Shown here: positions 35,108-43,950 of the stretch, piece after piece
Layout: each line of letters begins with the position of its first letter
Position numbering within the stretch: the first letter of the stretch is position 1
From: Rhodococcus sp. KRD197
GTDB taxonomy: Bacteria > Actinomycetota > Actinomycetes > Mycobacteriales > Mycobacteriaceae
Assembly: GCF_017168235.1 (NCBI RefSeq)
Contig: NZ_JABFAO010000076.1
Span: 45,397-109,396, forward strand
Reading direction: 5' to 3'
DNA: 64,000 nucleotides
Translations under genes and position numbers: made by a program
The notes under the pieces: model-generated
Database searches by the model: none
Seen by the model: the letters and a program-made list of their open reading frames with translations, nothing else
What the model was told of the DNA's origin: nothing

Positions 35108-35431
35108 ATGGCACGACCGGCAAGCAACTACCCCACCGAACTGCGTGAACGCGCTGTCGGCATGTTCACCGAGACCCGCAAGGATTACACCTCGGACTGG
35201 GCAACCGCGACATCGATCGCTGACAAGCTCGACATCAAGTCCACTCAGACCGTCCTGAACTGGGTCCGCAAGTCCCAGGTCGACGCCGGCGCCCGACCCG
35301 GTATCACCACCGACGAAGCCGCGGATATCCGCAAACTGCGAGCAGAGAATCGAGAACTCAAGCGTGCCAACGAAATACTGAAAGCGGCATCGGTTTTCTT
35401 CGCGGCGGAGCTCGACCGCCCACACAAGTGA
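35108..35431 (+). CDS. IS3-family transposase OrfA
   Basis: A 107-residue DNA-binding subunit. It has a helix-turn-helix (about 10-60, including SIADKLDIKSTQTVLNWVRK) and a C-terminal leucine-zipper-like helix (RKLRAENRELKRANEILKAA). Its stop overlaps the GTG of OrfB (GTGA), and OrfB is in the -1 frame, so either re-initiation or the family's programmed -1 frameshift produces the OrfAB transposase. The segment EILKAASVFFAAELDRP just before the overlap is the standard OrfA end. Confidence 0.93.
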   Translation: MARPASNYPTELRERAVGMFTETRKDYTSDWATATSIADKLDIKSTQTVLNWVRKSQVDAGARPGITTDEAADIRKLRAENRELKRANEILKAASVFFAAELDRPHK

Positions 35432-36342
35432 TCTGCGCTTTCATCGACGCGCACAAGGACGCTCACGGGGTCGCGCCGATCTGCACCGTGCTCACCGAGC
35501 TCGGAGCCTCGATCGCCCCATCAACGTACTACGACGCCCGCAACCGGCCACCATCGGCGCGGGATATCCGAGACGAGGAACTGATGGTCGAGATCAAAGA
35601 AGTCCATGAGAGTAATTACTCGGTTTACGGAGCCAGGAAAGTGTGGATAGCGATGCGGCGCAATGGAACAGATGTTGCCCGGTGCACCGTCGAGCGCCTC
35701 ATGCCCGCTCTCGGACTCCGCGGTGTCCTGCGCGGGCGTGACCCGCGGACCACCGTCTCCGATCCGAAGGCCGATCGGGCGAAGGACCTGGTGGGCCGTA
35801 ATTTCGAACCGTTGGCACCCAATGTTCTATGGGTTGCCGATTTTACTTACGTTCGAACGTTGGCCGGGTGGGTGTACGTCGCGTTTGTCATCGATGCGTA
35901 TGCCCGACGAATCCTCGGCTGGAAGGTGTCGAATCGGATGACGACACCGTTGGTTCTCGATGCGATCAACCAGGCGATCTGGGTCCGCAGGTCCGAAGGT
36001 GTCACGGATCTAGCCGGTCTCGTACACCATAACGATGCCGGAAGTCAGTACACTGCAATAGCTTTCACCGATCGACTCGTCGAAGTCGGCATCGATGCGT
36101 CCATCGGAACGGTCGGCGACGCCCACGATAATTCCCTCGCGGAATCGATCAACGGACTCTACAAAGCGGAGCTGATCAAACGTACCGGCCCCTGGCGGGA
36201 CGCGGCACACGTGGAGTCTGCCACCGCCGACTATCTGCGGTGGTTCAACCACGACCGACTCTACGAATTCTGCGGCGACATGCCGCCGATCGAGTGCGAA
36301 CAACTCCACTACACTCGACAGTCGGATCAGCTCGCGAGCTGA
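35428..36342 (+). CDS. IS3-family transposase OrfB (DDE catalytic subunit)
   Basis: A 304-residue integrase-like protein. The HTH_21-type region (YSVYGARKVWIAMRR) is followed by the rve core with the catalytic triad visible: Asp in WVADFTYV, Asp in HHNDAGSQY and Glu in DNSLAESINGLYK, with the spacing of about 35 residues expected for DD(35)E enzymes. Full length and with an intact triad, so the element may still be active. No frame damage is seen. Confidence 0.94.
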   Translation: MICAFIDAHKDAHGVAPICTVLTELGASIAPSTYYDARNRPPSARDIRDEELMVEIKEVHESNYSVYGARKVWIAMRRNGTDVARCTVERLMPALGLRGVLRGRDPRTTVSDPKADRAKDLVGRNFEPLAPNVLWVADFTYVRTLAGWVYVAFVIDAYARRILGWKVSNRMTTPLVLDAINQAIWVRRSEGVTDLAGLVHHNDAGSQYTAIAFTDRLVEVGIDASIGTVGDAHDNSLAESINGLYKAELIKRTGPWRDAAHVESATADYLRWFNHDRLYEFCGDMPPIECEQLHYTRQSDQLAS

Positions 36343-36883
36343 CCAAACTCACACAAGACCAAGTCTCCGGACTCGCCGGTGCGGTTCAAATGCCCGGTCA
36401 TGGTGCGTCGAGCACTCGAGGCAGCGCAGACCGACACGGTTCTGCCTGTTGTGGTCGGGATCGACTATTCGGAAACATCTCGACACGTCGCTACGACGGC
36501 GTTCGAATATGCGCGTGCACTGCATGCGCCGCTTGTTGTCACGCACGCGTGGCAGGTTGGGACCGCTGTGGGGATCGGCTATGGCGCATGCGTCATCGAC
36601 TGGGAAAAGGTCCGAGTCGACAACGAACGTTGGCTGCACGAGTTCGTCGAGACGCTACGCGAAAAGTTCGCCGACGTGCGCCTCACGGTGCAATCGGTCG
36701 AGGGATCCCCAGCTCGCCATCTCCAACACCTCTCTGCCAAGGCGCAGCTCGTTGTGGTCGGGAGTCACAAACGCTCGAAGATCGCTGGTGCAGTGCTTGG
36801 TTCGGTCAGTCAGAACATGTTGCACCACTCGAAGTGTTCGGTGTTGCTGGTCCACTGAACGACAGCCGTCGACGACGGTTTTC

Positions 36884-36900
36884 GTGGGACCAAATCCCAC
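36884..36900. promoter_or_regulatory. Palindrome GTGGGACCAAATCCCAC
   Basis: A perfect 6-bp inverted repeat with a 5-nt centre. It is 26 bp after the split USP gene and 126 nt before the DUF4389 gene. It aligns with the DosR core at 11 of 16 positions. A half-site GGGGTCTT follows at 36936. It is too short and T-poor for a terminator, so an operator is more likely. Confidence 0.4.
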
Positions 36901-37025
36901 CGATGAGGTGACCACGGACTCTGAATGCGGCGGCTGGGGTCTTGGATGATCGAACTGCAGCACGAGCATCCATTTCGATTCGAATGTTCACGTGAGCCCG
37001 AACTCGTCATCCCCAAGGAGCCCTG

Positions 37026-38525
37026 ATGCGTCCCATCAAAGTAGTTGCGCTTGTGCTCGGATGCTTCAGTTCCCTCATTGGAATAGCGTTGCTTTTTGCG
37101 AGCGCGTTCCTGTCCTGGGGGTATTTCGTTCAGCGCGATGGCGGTGAGAGCACGCTCCCGCCGGAGGAGTTTCGAACCTCGTCCAGTGCGCTTGTTTCGG
37201 ACAACTTCGACATCTTCGACTCCGCTGACAGCCTCGACGTGCTGGGTGTCGACAACCTTGGATATGTCACTCTCGGAGCGACTTCTCGTGATCCCGGCAC
37301 CGACGTTTTCGTCGGTATCGGCCCTACTGAACAGGTTCTCGGCTACCTGGACGACGTGGCACACGCACGGATCGACGAGGTGTCCTTCAACCCCTTCCGG
37401 GTGACCTATGACGAGGTGCCGGGGGACAGGGCCGCTTCACCACCTGCCGACGAGCAGTTCTGGTCCTCGAGTGCGGCTGGGCCAGGGGCGCAGGAACTGT
37501 CCTGGAATCTTCGAGATGGTTCATGGACGGCCGTTGTGATGAATGCCGACGCCAGTCCTGCTGTGGCCGTTGACCTGCAACTGGGTGCCCACCTGGAGTT
37601 TCTCGGAGCTCTCACGCTGGCCGTCCTGGGGGCGGCGGTGGTCTTTCTCCTTGTCGGAGTACCACTGATCATTATCGGCGCGGTGGCAATAGGTCGACAC
37701 CATGCGCCCCCCGCGAGCACGACTGCTACCGATCCAGAATGGTCCGGCGCTGCCGGACCTCGTCCCGTGGCGTCTGCGCCGTATCCCACCACACTCACCG
37801 GTGTAATCGACCAGCCGCTTTCACGGGGTCTGTGGCTCGTGAAATGGCTGCTGCTCATTCCCCACTACATCGTTTTGGTGTTCCTCGGTGTCGCGTTCTT
37901 CGTGACCACCGTTGCATCGGGCTTCGCCATCTTGTTCAGCGGACGGTATCCACGCGGCCTGTTCGAGTTCAACGTCGGCGTACTTCGTTGGGCCTGGCGA
38001 GTGCAGTTCTATGGGTACTCTGCGCTCGGAACCGACCGCTACCCGCCGTTCACTCTCCGGCGCACCGACTACCCGGCCGACTTCACCGTCGAGTATCCGA
38101 AGGAACTGTCCCGCGGTCTCGTTCTTGTCAAATGGTGGCTTCTCGCAATCCCTCACTACTTCGTGCTGGCACTGCTCGCCGGCGGGTGGTACGCGGGCTT
38201 CTACGATGCCGACGGCGATGTGACGCGGCCCTACCTGTTCAGTTCGCTGCTCGGCCTACTGGTTCTCATAGTCGGACTGAGCTTGCTCTTTCGGAATCGA
38301 TACCCGAATGGACTGGGCGACTTCATCATGGGCATCAACCGGTGGGCGTTCCGTGTCGCTGCTTATGCGGCACTGATGCGCGACGAATACCCTCCGTTTC
38401 GATTGGACCAGGGACCGCAGGAGCCCAACTTCGACCCGGTGCTCCCTGCACCGACTGAACCCGATGCGGGTGGCCACACCGATGTCACCGTCGACGCTGT
38501 CGCGGGGACATCGAGAAGCGAATAG
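37026..38525 (+). CDS. DUF4389 membrane protein
   Basis: A 499-residue membrane protein. One N-terminal helix (about 7-32) is followed by an extracytoplasmic beta-rich region (about 35-175), a second helix (about 190-220), a proline-rich linker, and then two tandem DUF4389 repeats (about 260-460). Each repeat has paired helices and the sequence GRYPRGLFEF or NRYPNGLGDF and a WR-x-YxxL-x-x-DxYPPF motif. The function of the family is unknown; it is common near USP genes in actinobacteria. The ATG at 37026 follows AAGGAG. It heads a probable three-gene operon with the next small membrane protein and a USP. Confidence 0.88.
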   Translation: MRPIKVVALVLGCFSSLIGIALLFASAFLSWGYFVQRDGGESTLPPEEFRTSSSALVSDNFDIFDSADSLDVLGVDNLGYVTLGATSRDPGTDVFVGIGPTEQVLGYLDDVAHARIDEVSFNPFRVTYDEVPGDRAASPPADEQFWSSSAAGPGAQELSWNLRDGSWTAVVMNADASPAVAVDLQLGAHLEFLGALTLAVLGAAVVFLLVGVPLIIIGAVAIGRHHAPPASTTATDPEWSGAAGPRPVASAPYPTTLTGVIDQPLSRGLWLVKWLLLIPHYIVLVFLGVAFFVTTVASGFAILFSGRYPRGLFEFNVGVLRWAWRVQFYGYSALGTDRYPPFTLRRTDYPADFTVEYPKELSRGLVLVKWWLLAIPHYFVLALLAGGWYAGFYDADGDVTRPYLFSSLLGLLVLIVGLSLLFRNRYPNGLGDFIMGINRWAFRVAAYAALMRDEYPPFRLDQGPQEPNFDPVLPAPTEPDAGGHTDVTVDAVAGTSRSE

Positions 38526-38534
38526 GGGAGACAG

Positions 38535-38969
38535 ATGCACAACAGAACGTCGAACAGAACCACCCGTCGCGCGAGCCGCAGAGAGGAGCTATTTGCGGCC
38601 GTGGTCGCGGCCGCCACCGGAGTGCTCGCGTTCGCGGGCGCTATCGGAGTCATCGGTGGTGGAACCGGTTTCGGCACCGAGATCGAACAGCGCCTGCCTT
38701 GGGATAGCCCCGTGATGGCCGGAGTCGCTCTGGCACTGGTCGTCGGCGTACCTACTCTCGCAGCGGCGTATGCACTGTGGCGGTCGCTTCCGCGTGCTGC
38801 CCTGACCACGTTGATCGCGGGAGTCATGCTGGTGGCATGGATTGCGGTACAGGTCGTCGTGATACGCGAGTTCCACGTGCTGCAGATCGTATTCGGACTG
38901 ATTGGGCTCTACTTGGCCGCAACAGGCTGGCACCTTGCCGGCATTCGGACCGACCGAGGGATGCAATAG
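38535..38969 (+). CDS. Small four-helix membrane protein
   Basis: A 144-residue protein with a basic leader and four hydrophobic segments (about 20-42, 60-82, 88-108, 112-132). I recognise no family. The loop between helices 1 and 2 contains GGGTGFGTEIEQ, and the last helix is followed by a short cytoplasmic tail. A GGGGAG site precedes the ATG, 9 bp after the DUF4389 gene. The neighbouring DUF4389 and USP genes suggest a membrane stress role; no more can be said. Confidence 0.75.
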   Translation: MHNRTSNRTTRRASRREELFAAVVAAATGVLAFAGAIGVIGGGTGFGTEIEQRLPWDSPVMAGVALALVVGVPTLAAAYALWRSLPRAALTTLIAGVMLVAWIAVQVVVIREFHVLQIVFGLIGLYLAATGWHLAGIRTDRGMQ

Positions 38970-39001
38970 ACCTTCGGTCACAAATGACAGGGGAACTCGA
39001 C

Positions 39002-39886
39002 ATGTTCTGGTCAGACCATCAGCGTGTAGTCGTGGGTGTGGACGGCTCGACAACCAGCGCCGCTGCAGCCCGGTGGTCCGCGACGATGGCGCTGCGCGCC
39101 AAGTCGCCGTTGCACATCGCCACCGCAGTTCAGGACCCGGCACTGTATATGGCCGGGGCCATCATGGTGTTGCCAACCGAGGGGTGGGAACAGCAGCGAC
39201 GAATTGCCGAGAAACACGTCGCCGATTTGGTCGGGACTATTCGTGAGTCCCATCCGGGTCTTCTGGTGACCACCGAGGTGAGCGCAGGGTCTGCAGCCGA
39301 AATGCTCGTCCGGTTCTCACACAGCGCAGGACTGGTCGTGGTGGGCAATTCGGGAACCGGAATGATGGCCTCGATGTTGCTGGGAAGTACGGCGAAGACG
39401 GTGCTGGCTTCGGCAGTGTGTCCGGTGGTTGTCTGGCGAGAGGTCACCGACGTGACCGATTCGTCCGTAGTTGTCGGGGTGGACGGTAGTGCGACGAGTG
39501 AAGCCGCGATCTCGCATGCTTTCGAGCTCGCGTCGAACCTGCATGTCTCCCTGGTTGCTGCCCACGCGTGGAATCCTGTTTCGGAGGCTGGAGGTGCCAT
39601 GCTGCCCGGACTCGTCGACTGGGCCGGACTGGAACAGGAAGGTCGTGCGCTGCTCACCGAGAGCCTCGCCGGCTGGAAAGAGAAGTACCCGAACGTGGCT
39701 ATCGAGACGGTGCTCCGGCAGGGGAACGCGGCACATGTCCTCGTCGAACTCTCGAGGACTACCCAGCTCGTGGTCGTCGGTAGCCACGGGCGCCGGTCCG
39801 TTGCACGCCTGGTGTTGGGGTCGACCAGTAGTAATCTCGCTTACCATGCGCATTGCCCGGTGATGGTCTGCAAGGGAGTCCAGTGA
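39002..39886 (+). CDS. Tandem universal stress protein
   Basis: A 294-residue two-domain USP, paralogue of the one at 29811. Domain 1 begins VVVGVDGSTTS and its loop reads GNSGTGMMAS...GSTAKT; domain 2 (about 150-294) begins VVGVDGSATS and ends with GSHGRRSVARL...GSTSSN. Both loops keep the G-x2-G-x9-G pattern, so both could bind ATP, unlike in several of the other USPs here. The ATG at 39002 follows AGGGGAA; an in-frame ATG at 38984 has no ribosome site. It is the last gene of the DUF4389 operon, 32 bp after the small membrane protein gene. Confidence 0.89.
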   Translation: MFWSDHQRVVVGVDGSTTSAAAARWSATMALRAKSPLHIATAVQDPALYMAGAIMVLPTEGWEQQRRIAEKHVADLVGTIRESHPGLLVTTEVSAGSAAEMLVRFSHSAGLVVVGNSGTGMMASMLLGSTAKTVLASAVCPVVVWREVTDVTDSSVVVGVDGSATSEAAISHAFELASNLHVSLVAAHAWNPVSEAGGAMLPGLVDWAGLEQEGRALLTESLAGWKEKYPNVAIETVLRQGNAAHVLVELSRTTQLVVVGSHGRRSVARLVLGSTSSNLAYHAHCPVMVCKGVQ

Positions 39887-39909
39887 GGGTGGCCGTGTCC
39901 GAGCCGCGG

Positions 39910-41379
39910 CTACTCCTTGATGGGCTTGGGTGTACCGGTCGCTGAATCGTCCTGGAGTATCGGGTCCCAGATATCGCCGGGTAGATCGCCGGGAAGGTAC
40001 TTGTTGCCGCGTCCGACGAACCGGTCGTCGCGCCCCTCCCGGCGCATTGCCTCGAAGTCCGCCAGCGCACCGAACGCCCACTTGCCGAGCAGTGCGATGG
40101 CAACCAAGTTGACCGTCGCCATACCCGCCATCGCCACATCGGCGAGCGCCCATACTGTGTTCAGAGCTGTCAGGGAGCCGAATCCGATGGCTGCGAGCAC
40201 GATCGTGCGCAGCACGTTGAGAAGTCTTCCGTCCACACCGAGGAAGTTGAGATTGATCTCCGCGTAGGAGTAGTTGCCCAAGATCGACGAGAAGGCGAAG
40301 GTGAAGATCAGCAACGCCATCGGCACCGCAGTCCACGTTCCCAGCTGCGCTGAGATGGAGTCCTGGGTCAGGACGGCGCCCGCTACGTCAGTGGGCTCGC
40401 CCGCCTGGTAGACGCCCGAAACCAGAATGATGAATGCCGTTGCGCTGCAGATGACTATGGTGTCGAAGAATACGCCGAGCGACTGGATGAGTCCCTGCTT
40501 CACGGGATGCGAGACCGTTGCGGTAGCGGCTGCGTTGGGTGCACTGCCCATTCCTGCTTCGTTCGAGAACAGGCCTCGCTTGACGCCGTTCAGCATTGCC
40601 GCGAGGATTCCGCCGGTTGTGCCGCCGATGGCTTCGTCGAGTCCGAACGCGCTGGAGACGATCTGCCCGAGAACTGTGGGAACTTCCCCGACATTCATCG
40701 CGACGATGACTGCGGCAAGCAGCACATACACCACCGCCATGAGCGGAAGCAGATACTCGGCGACTCTCGCGATTCGCCGAACGCCACCGAAGAGAATCGG
40801 CGCAGAAAGCACCACCAGGAACACCGCAATCCAGCCAGCATCCAGTTCCAGCGTCGTGGAGAACGATTCGGTGATCGTGTTCGCTTGCACCATGTTGAAG
40901 GCGAATCCGAAAGCGAAGATCAGCAGGCAGGCGAAGACGATTCCCCATCGCCTGGACCCAAGTCCGTACTGAATGTAGTAAGCGGGCCCGCCGCGGAAAC
41001 TGCCGTCGGGATTGCGCACCTTGTACATCTGCGCGAGCGTTGCTTCGATGAATGCCGTCGCCATTCCGACGACCGCGACGACCCACATCCAGAAGATCGC
41101 CCCAGGTCCACCGAGTGTGATGGCAATGGCGACACCAGCGATGTTTCCCGTTCCGACCCGGGAAGCGAGACCGACGCAGAATGCCTGAAATGCCGAGATT
41201 CCGCCTTCGGCATTCGAACGAGAACCGCCGATCGCCTTGAACATCGAGGGGAGAAGGCGAACCTGCACGAACTTCGTGCGAATCGTGAAATACAGCCCCA
41301 CCCCGATCAACAAATAGATGAGGAAGACGCTGTACAGACGGTCTGCCAGGAAGTCGATCACTGAATTGACGGTGTCCAC
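39910..41379 (-). CDS. Alanine/glycine:cation symporter (AGCS family)
   Basis: A 489-residue transporter with about 10-11 membrane helices. Family motifs include FCVGLASRVGTGNIAGVA, GGPGAIFWMWVVA, GGPAYYIQYGLG and SNEAGMGSAPNAAA, the last two lining the amino acid and sodium site in this family. It probably imports alanine or glycine with sodium. The start is GTG 41379 with GAGGA 7 nt upstream; a longer frame upstream is not hydrophobic and overlaps the next promoter. It is convergent with the USP gene at 39002 and has no obvious functional tie to it. Confidence 0.92.
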   Translation of the reverse strand: MDTVNSVIDFLADRLYSVFLIYLLIGVGLYFTIRTKFVQVRLLPSMFKAIGGSRSNAEGGISAFQAFCVGLASRVGTGNIAGVAIAITLGGPGAIFWMWVVAVVGMATAFIEATLAQMYKVRNPDGSFRGGPAYYIQYGLGSRRWGIVFACLLIFAFGFAFNMVQANTITESFSTTLELDAGWIAVFLVVLSAPILFGGVRRIARVAEYLLPLMAVVYVLLAAVIVAMNVGEVPTVLGQIVSSAFGLDEAIGGTTGGILAAMLNGVKRGLFSNEAGMGSAPNAAATATVSHPVKQGLIQSLGVFFDTIVICSATAFIILVSGVYQAGEPTDVAGAVLTQDSISAQLGTWTAVPMALLIFTFAFSSILGNYSYAEINLNFLGVDGRLLNVLRTIVLAAIGFGSLTALNTVWALADVAMAGMATVNLVAIALLGKWAFGALADFEAMRREGRDDRFVGRGNKYLPGDLPGDIWDPILQDDSATGTPKPIKE

Positions 41380-41509
41380 GGTGTCATCCTCGTGTACTCG
41401 GTGGGGGGCGCGTCGGCAAGACTCTACTAGGGCGGAGGCGAACAGGTGAACCGATCCGTTGGCAATGCAGTAGTGGACTGATCGTGATATGCGGGGCGAT
41501 AGTGGTTGT

Positions 41510-42688
41510 ATGAACACCCAGAACCCGGATGTACCCGAGGACGTATTCGCCGATGTGGTGAAGCAGGTTGCGCACTTCGTAAGGTCGCGTGTGGTTCCAC
41601 GCGAAGTGGAGATAATGAACACCGATACCATTCCCGCCGAGCTCCGGACGCAATCAGCAGAGATGGGGTTGTTCGGCTATGCCCTACCGCAGGAGTACGG
41701 CGGTCTCGGACTCAACCTGATCCAAGATGTGGAACTGGCCATGGAATTGGGCTACACGACGCTGTCGCTGCGGTCCATGTTCGGAACCAACAATGGCATC
41801 GCCGGTCAGGTCCTCGTCGGTTTCGGAACGGAGGAGCAGAAGTCGAGGTGGCTGCCGGGCATGGCGTCGGGGGACATCGTCGCATCGTTCGCGCTGACCG
41901 AACCAGGGGCGGGATCCGACCCGGCCGGGCTCCAGACAACCGCGAAGGCCGACGGTTCTGGGTGGACAATCAACGGAAGTAAACGCTTCATCACCAACGC
42001 GCCCATCGCGGACCTGTTCGTCGTGTTCGCGCGCCTCGACCCGAAACCCCCGGCCGGCAACGGTATCGCCGTGTTTCTCGTTCCTTCCGACGCACCTGGC
42101 CTCGAGGTCGGTGTGAAGGACGCCAAGATGGGGCAGCAGGGATCGGGAACGGCAGATGTGTCCTTCTCCGACGTGAAGGTCGACGCTGCTGCTCTGGTCG
42201 GGGGCAACGGCGACATCGGGTACCGGGCGGCGATGACATCGTTGGCTCGTGGTCGGGTGCACATCGCGGCGTTGGCGGTCGGCCAAGCCCAACGCGCATT
42301 GGATGAGTCCGTCTCCTATGCAGCAGTTTCCACGCAGGGAGGCGAGCCCATCGGCAACTTCCAGTTGGTCCAAGCGATGATCGCCGATCAGCAGACCGGG
42401 GTCATGGCAGGACGTGCCATGGTCCGAGAAGCAGCTCGAGCCTGGGTGGAGGAGACGGATCGACGCATCGCACCCTCGGCAGCGAAGCTTTTCTGCACCG
42501 AGATGGTGGGCAATGTCGCCGATCTTGCGGTTCAGATCCACGGCGGCACCGGCTACATGCGCGAGGTACCCGTCGAACGCATCTACCGCGACGTGCGGCT
42601 CCTCCGTCTCTACGAGGGCACGAGCGAAATTCAGCGTTTGATCGTGGGAGGTGGATTGATCCGCGCCGAACAGAAACGTAACACCTGA
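41510..42688 (+). CDS. Acyl-CoA dehydrogenase
   Basis: A 392-residue acyl-CoA dehydrogenase with all three domains. FAD-contact motifs are FALTEPGAGSDPAG and INGSKRFITNAP, and the C-terminal catalytic Glu lies in LYEGTSEIQR, as in short-chain and branched-chain enzymes. The HGGTGYMREVPVERIYRD stretch is typical of single-polypeptide homotetrameric enzymes. The substrate is unknown. The ATG at 41510 has no strong ribosome site; an in-frame ATG at 41489 is an alternative. The gene stands alone, divergent from the alanine symporter. Confidence 0.87.
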   Translation: MNTQNPDVPEDVFADVVKQVAHFVRSRVVPREVEIMNTDTIPAELRTQSAEMGLFGYALPQEYGGLGLNLIQDVELAMELGYTTLSLRSMFGTNNGIAGQVLVGFGTEEQKSRWLPGMASGDIVASFALTEPGAGSDPAGLQTTAKADGSGWTINGSKRFITNAPIADLFVVFARLDPKPPAGNGIAVFLVPSDAPGLEVGVKDAKMGQQGSGTADVSFSDVKVDAAALVGGNGDIGYRAAMTSLARGRVHIAALAVGQAQRALDESVSYAAVSTQGGEPIGNFQLVQAMIADQQTGVMAGRAMVREAARAWVEETDRRIAPSAAKLFCTEMVGNVADLAVQIHGGTGYMREVPVERIYRDVRLLRLYEGTSEIQRLIVGGGLIRAEQKRNT

Positions 42689-42721
42689 GTGCCTCGTGCC
42701 CCCGCAGGTCACCTAGACGGA

Positions 42722-43813
42722 CTACCTGGGCAGAGTCGCCTTGTACTGCAGCGCATACGCCAGTTTTCCCGGCTTCTCGTCCGAGTACGGCGTGGAGAGC
42801 TTTCCGAATTCACCTTTGTCGGAGGACTTTCCGTCATTCCACCGATCGAGTGCGCCCAATTCGGCGGCGGTCCGCCCGCTGTCGACGATCGCATCTTTCG
42901 GAAGGGCAACCTGGGCGCGCGAGACGGCCTCGACCGCGGCAAGGTAGCTTGTCATATCGCCACGGTCCCATGCGCTCGAGTCTACGGCGCCGGAGTCGCG
43001 GATCCATGCGCCCCAATAGAATTCGAGGAACTCGATCGTTCCCGCCTCGAAGCCGATGTCGCGCGCGAAATAGGTGAGGCCACGGAACCTGTCGTCGGCA
43101 AGATTGGACAGGCCGATGCCGGAGGGCAGAAGCTCGACCGGAATTTCGACACCGTCGACGTCACGAGTCCACACCCACCTGTTCTCCTGCATCTCGGCCC
43201 AGAAGTCGGCGGGGGAACGATCACTGAGATTGGCGACGACCCGTAACCGGAGATGAAGATTCGGACCACCGTCCGACGTCTCGTAGAACGATGTCAAGGT
43301 GTGATGGCCGTCTGTCAGATAGGGAGTGCCGCCCGGGCCGATGACCACGGTCTTCATCGGGGCGATGGACTCGGCGGTCTCTTGTCCGACAGCGATATCG
43401 CAGGTGAACGACGCCGGATCGTCCAGTCGGGCTTCGGGCAACGCGGATGCGGCTTCTCCCTGCCCGTTTGCCTCGCACCAATCGTCGAACTTCTTGTTGA
43501 TCTCGTCTTTGCCCATGCTGTAGCGACCGAGCTTGTAGTACACCTGGTCGAAGCCGACCGACGGCTGGGTGGCGTGGACATCGCCGATACGTATGTCGAG
43601 AAGTTCGCCTTCCTCGGCGCATCCGTACGGTGATCCGGCTGCTGATCCGGATCCGATCAGGTCGGCGAGTTCGCACAGGGGAGGCGCAGTCCTGGCTGGC
43701 GGTGCAGTCTGGGCGGGCAACGCCGAGGCCGTGCCGACGATCAGCGCGTTTGCGGCGACAAAGGCTGTCAGTGCCCCAAAGGCAATGGTTCTCCGAAACG
43801 ACGCGACGCGCAT
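42722..43813 (-). CDS. Secreted ParB/Srx-like domain protein
   Basis: A 363-residue protein with a clear Sec-type signal peptide (basic start RVASFRRT, hydrophobic core to about residue 30, Ala-rich cleavage region TASALPAQ). The mature part resembles the secreted ParB-like (ParBc_2) family: GRYSMGKDEINKKFDDW, a strand with KTVVIGPGGTPYLTDGHHTL, and later WTRDVDG. In that family the DGHH motif lies in the ParB-like nuclease or Srx fold. Enzyme activity is not established. The ATG at 43813 was chosen because it makes the signal peptide complete. A long GC-rich hairpin lies upstream. Confidence 0.8.
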   Translation of the reverse strand: MRVASFRRTIAFGALTAFVAANALIVGTASALPAQTAPPARTAPPLCELADLIGSGSAAGSPYGCAEEGELLDIRIGDVHATQPSVGFDQVYYKLGRYSMGKDEINKKFDDWCEANGQGEAASALPEARLDDPASFTCDIAVGQETAESIAPMKTVVIGPGGTPYLTDGHHTLTSFYETSDGGPNLHLRLRVVANLSDRSPADFWAEMQENRWVWTRDVDGVEIPVELLPSGIGLSNLADDRFRGLTYFARDIGFEAGTIEFLEFYWGAWIRDSGAVDSSAWDRGDMTSYLAAVEAVSRAQVALPKDAIVDSGRTAAELGALDRWNDGKSSDKGEFGKLSTPYSDEKPGKLAYALQYKATLPR

Positions 43814-43862
43814 GAAGGCCTCTCAGATCGACAACGAGCGAACCATCAGCGTCGTCCACGGT

Positions 43863-43883
43863 GGGGGCCGGAAGGTGGCCCCC
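43863..43883 (-). terminator. GC-rich hairpin after a USP gene
   Basis: GGGGGCC pairs with GGCCCCC around a 7-nt loop, 66 nt after the stop of the minus-strand USP gene and 50 nt before the ParB-like gene start. No T tract follows; a terminator for the USP transcript is the simplest reading. Confidence 0.45.
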
Positions 43884-43919
43884 AGATGGACTTGGGGGAG
43901 GCTTCCGGTGAATGCCAGC

Positions 43920-43950
43920 GTGGGTTGTCGATTGCCGTGGGTTGTCGATT
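43920..43950. repeat. Short tandem repeat at the 3' end of a USP gene
   Basis: GTGGGTTGTCGATT occurs twice with a 3-nt spacer (period 17). The second copy includes the first bases of the USP stop region. Likely a small local duplication. Confidence 0.6.

Larger units (their letters stand above)
35058..36388 (+). mobile_element. IS3-family insertion sequence with 3-bp target duplication
   Basis: A 1331-bp element with two overlapping transposase genes. The ends are inverted repeats: left TGAACCGCACCGG and right its complement, followed in both by TCCGGAG; about 24 of 28 terminal bases agree. The ends are TG...CA. The trinucleotide AAT flanks both sides (35055-35057 and 36389-36391), the signature of a transposition. 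Intact reading frames and an exact duplication indicate a recent insertion. Confidence 0.95.
34640..36858 (+). pseudogene. Tandem USP gene split by an IS3-family insertion
   Basis: The 5' part (34640-35057) encodes the first Usp domain up to IRISNAVE, and the 3' part (36392-36858) resumes at CPVMVRRA and encodes the second domain to its normal end with GSVSQN and a C-terminal LLVH. Removing the element and one copy of the 3-bp duplication restores a continuous 294-codon frame, with the codon TGC (Cys) rebuilt across the joint; this Cys-Pro-Val matches the intact paralogue at 31358. As it stands, the 5' part reads into the element and stops at 35095. The 3' part could start at GTG 36379 inside the element's right end and make a single-domain USP. 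Confidence 0.92.

Noticed and set aside
35401..35431. Slippery sequence for OrfA/OrfB frameshifting
   Set aside because: OrfB is in the -1 frame, but I found no A6G or clear X-XXY-YYZ heptamer; the GTGA overlap may suffice, so no site is annotated.
38971..38989. GTCA-N4-TGAC palindrome just before the USP at 39002
   Set aside because: Half-sites are only 4 bp and do not align in register with the DosR core; the gene is probably expressed from the DUF4389 promoter.
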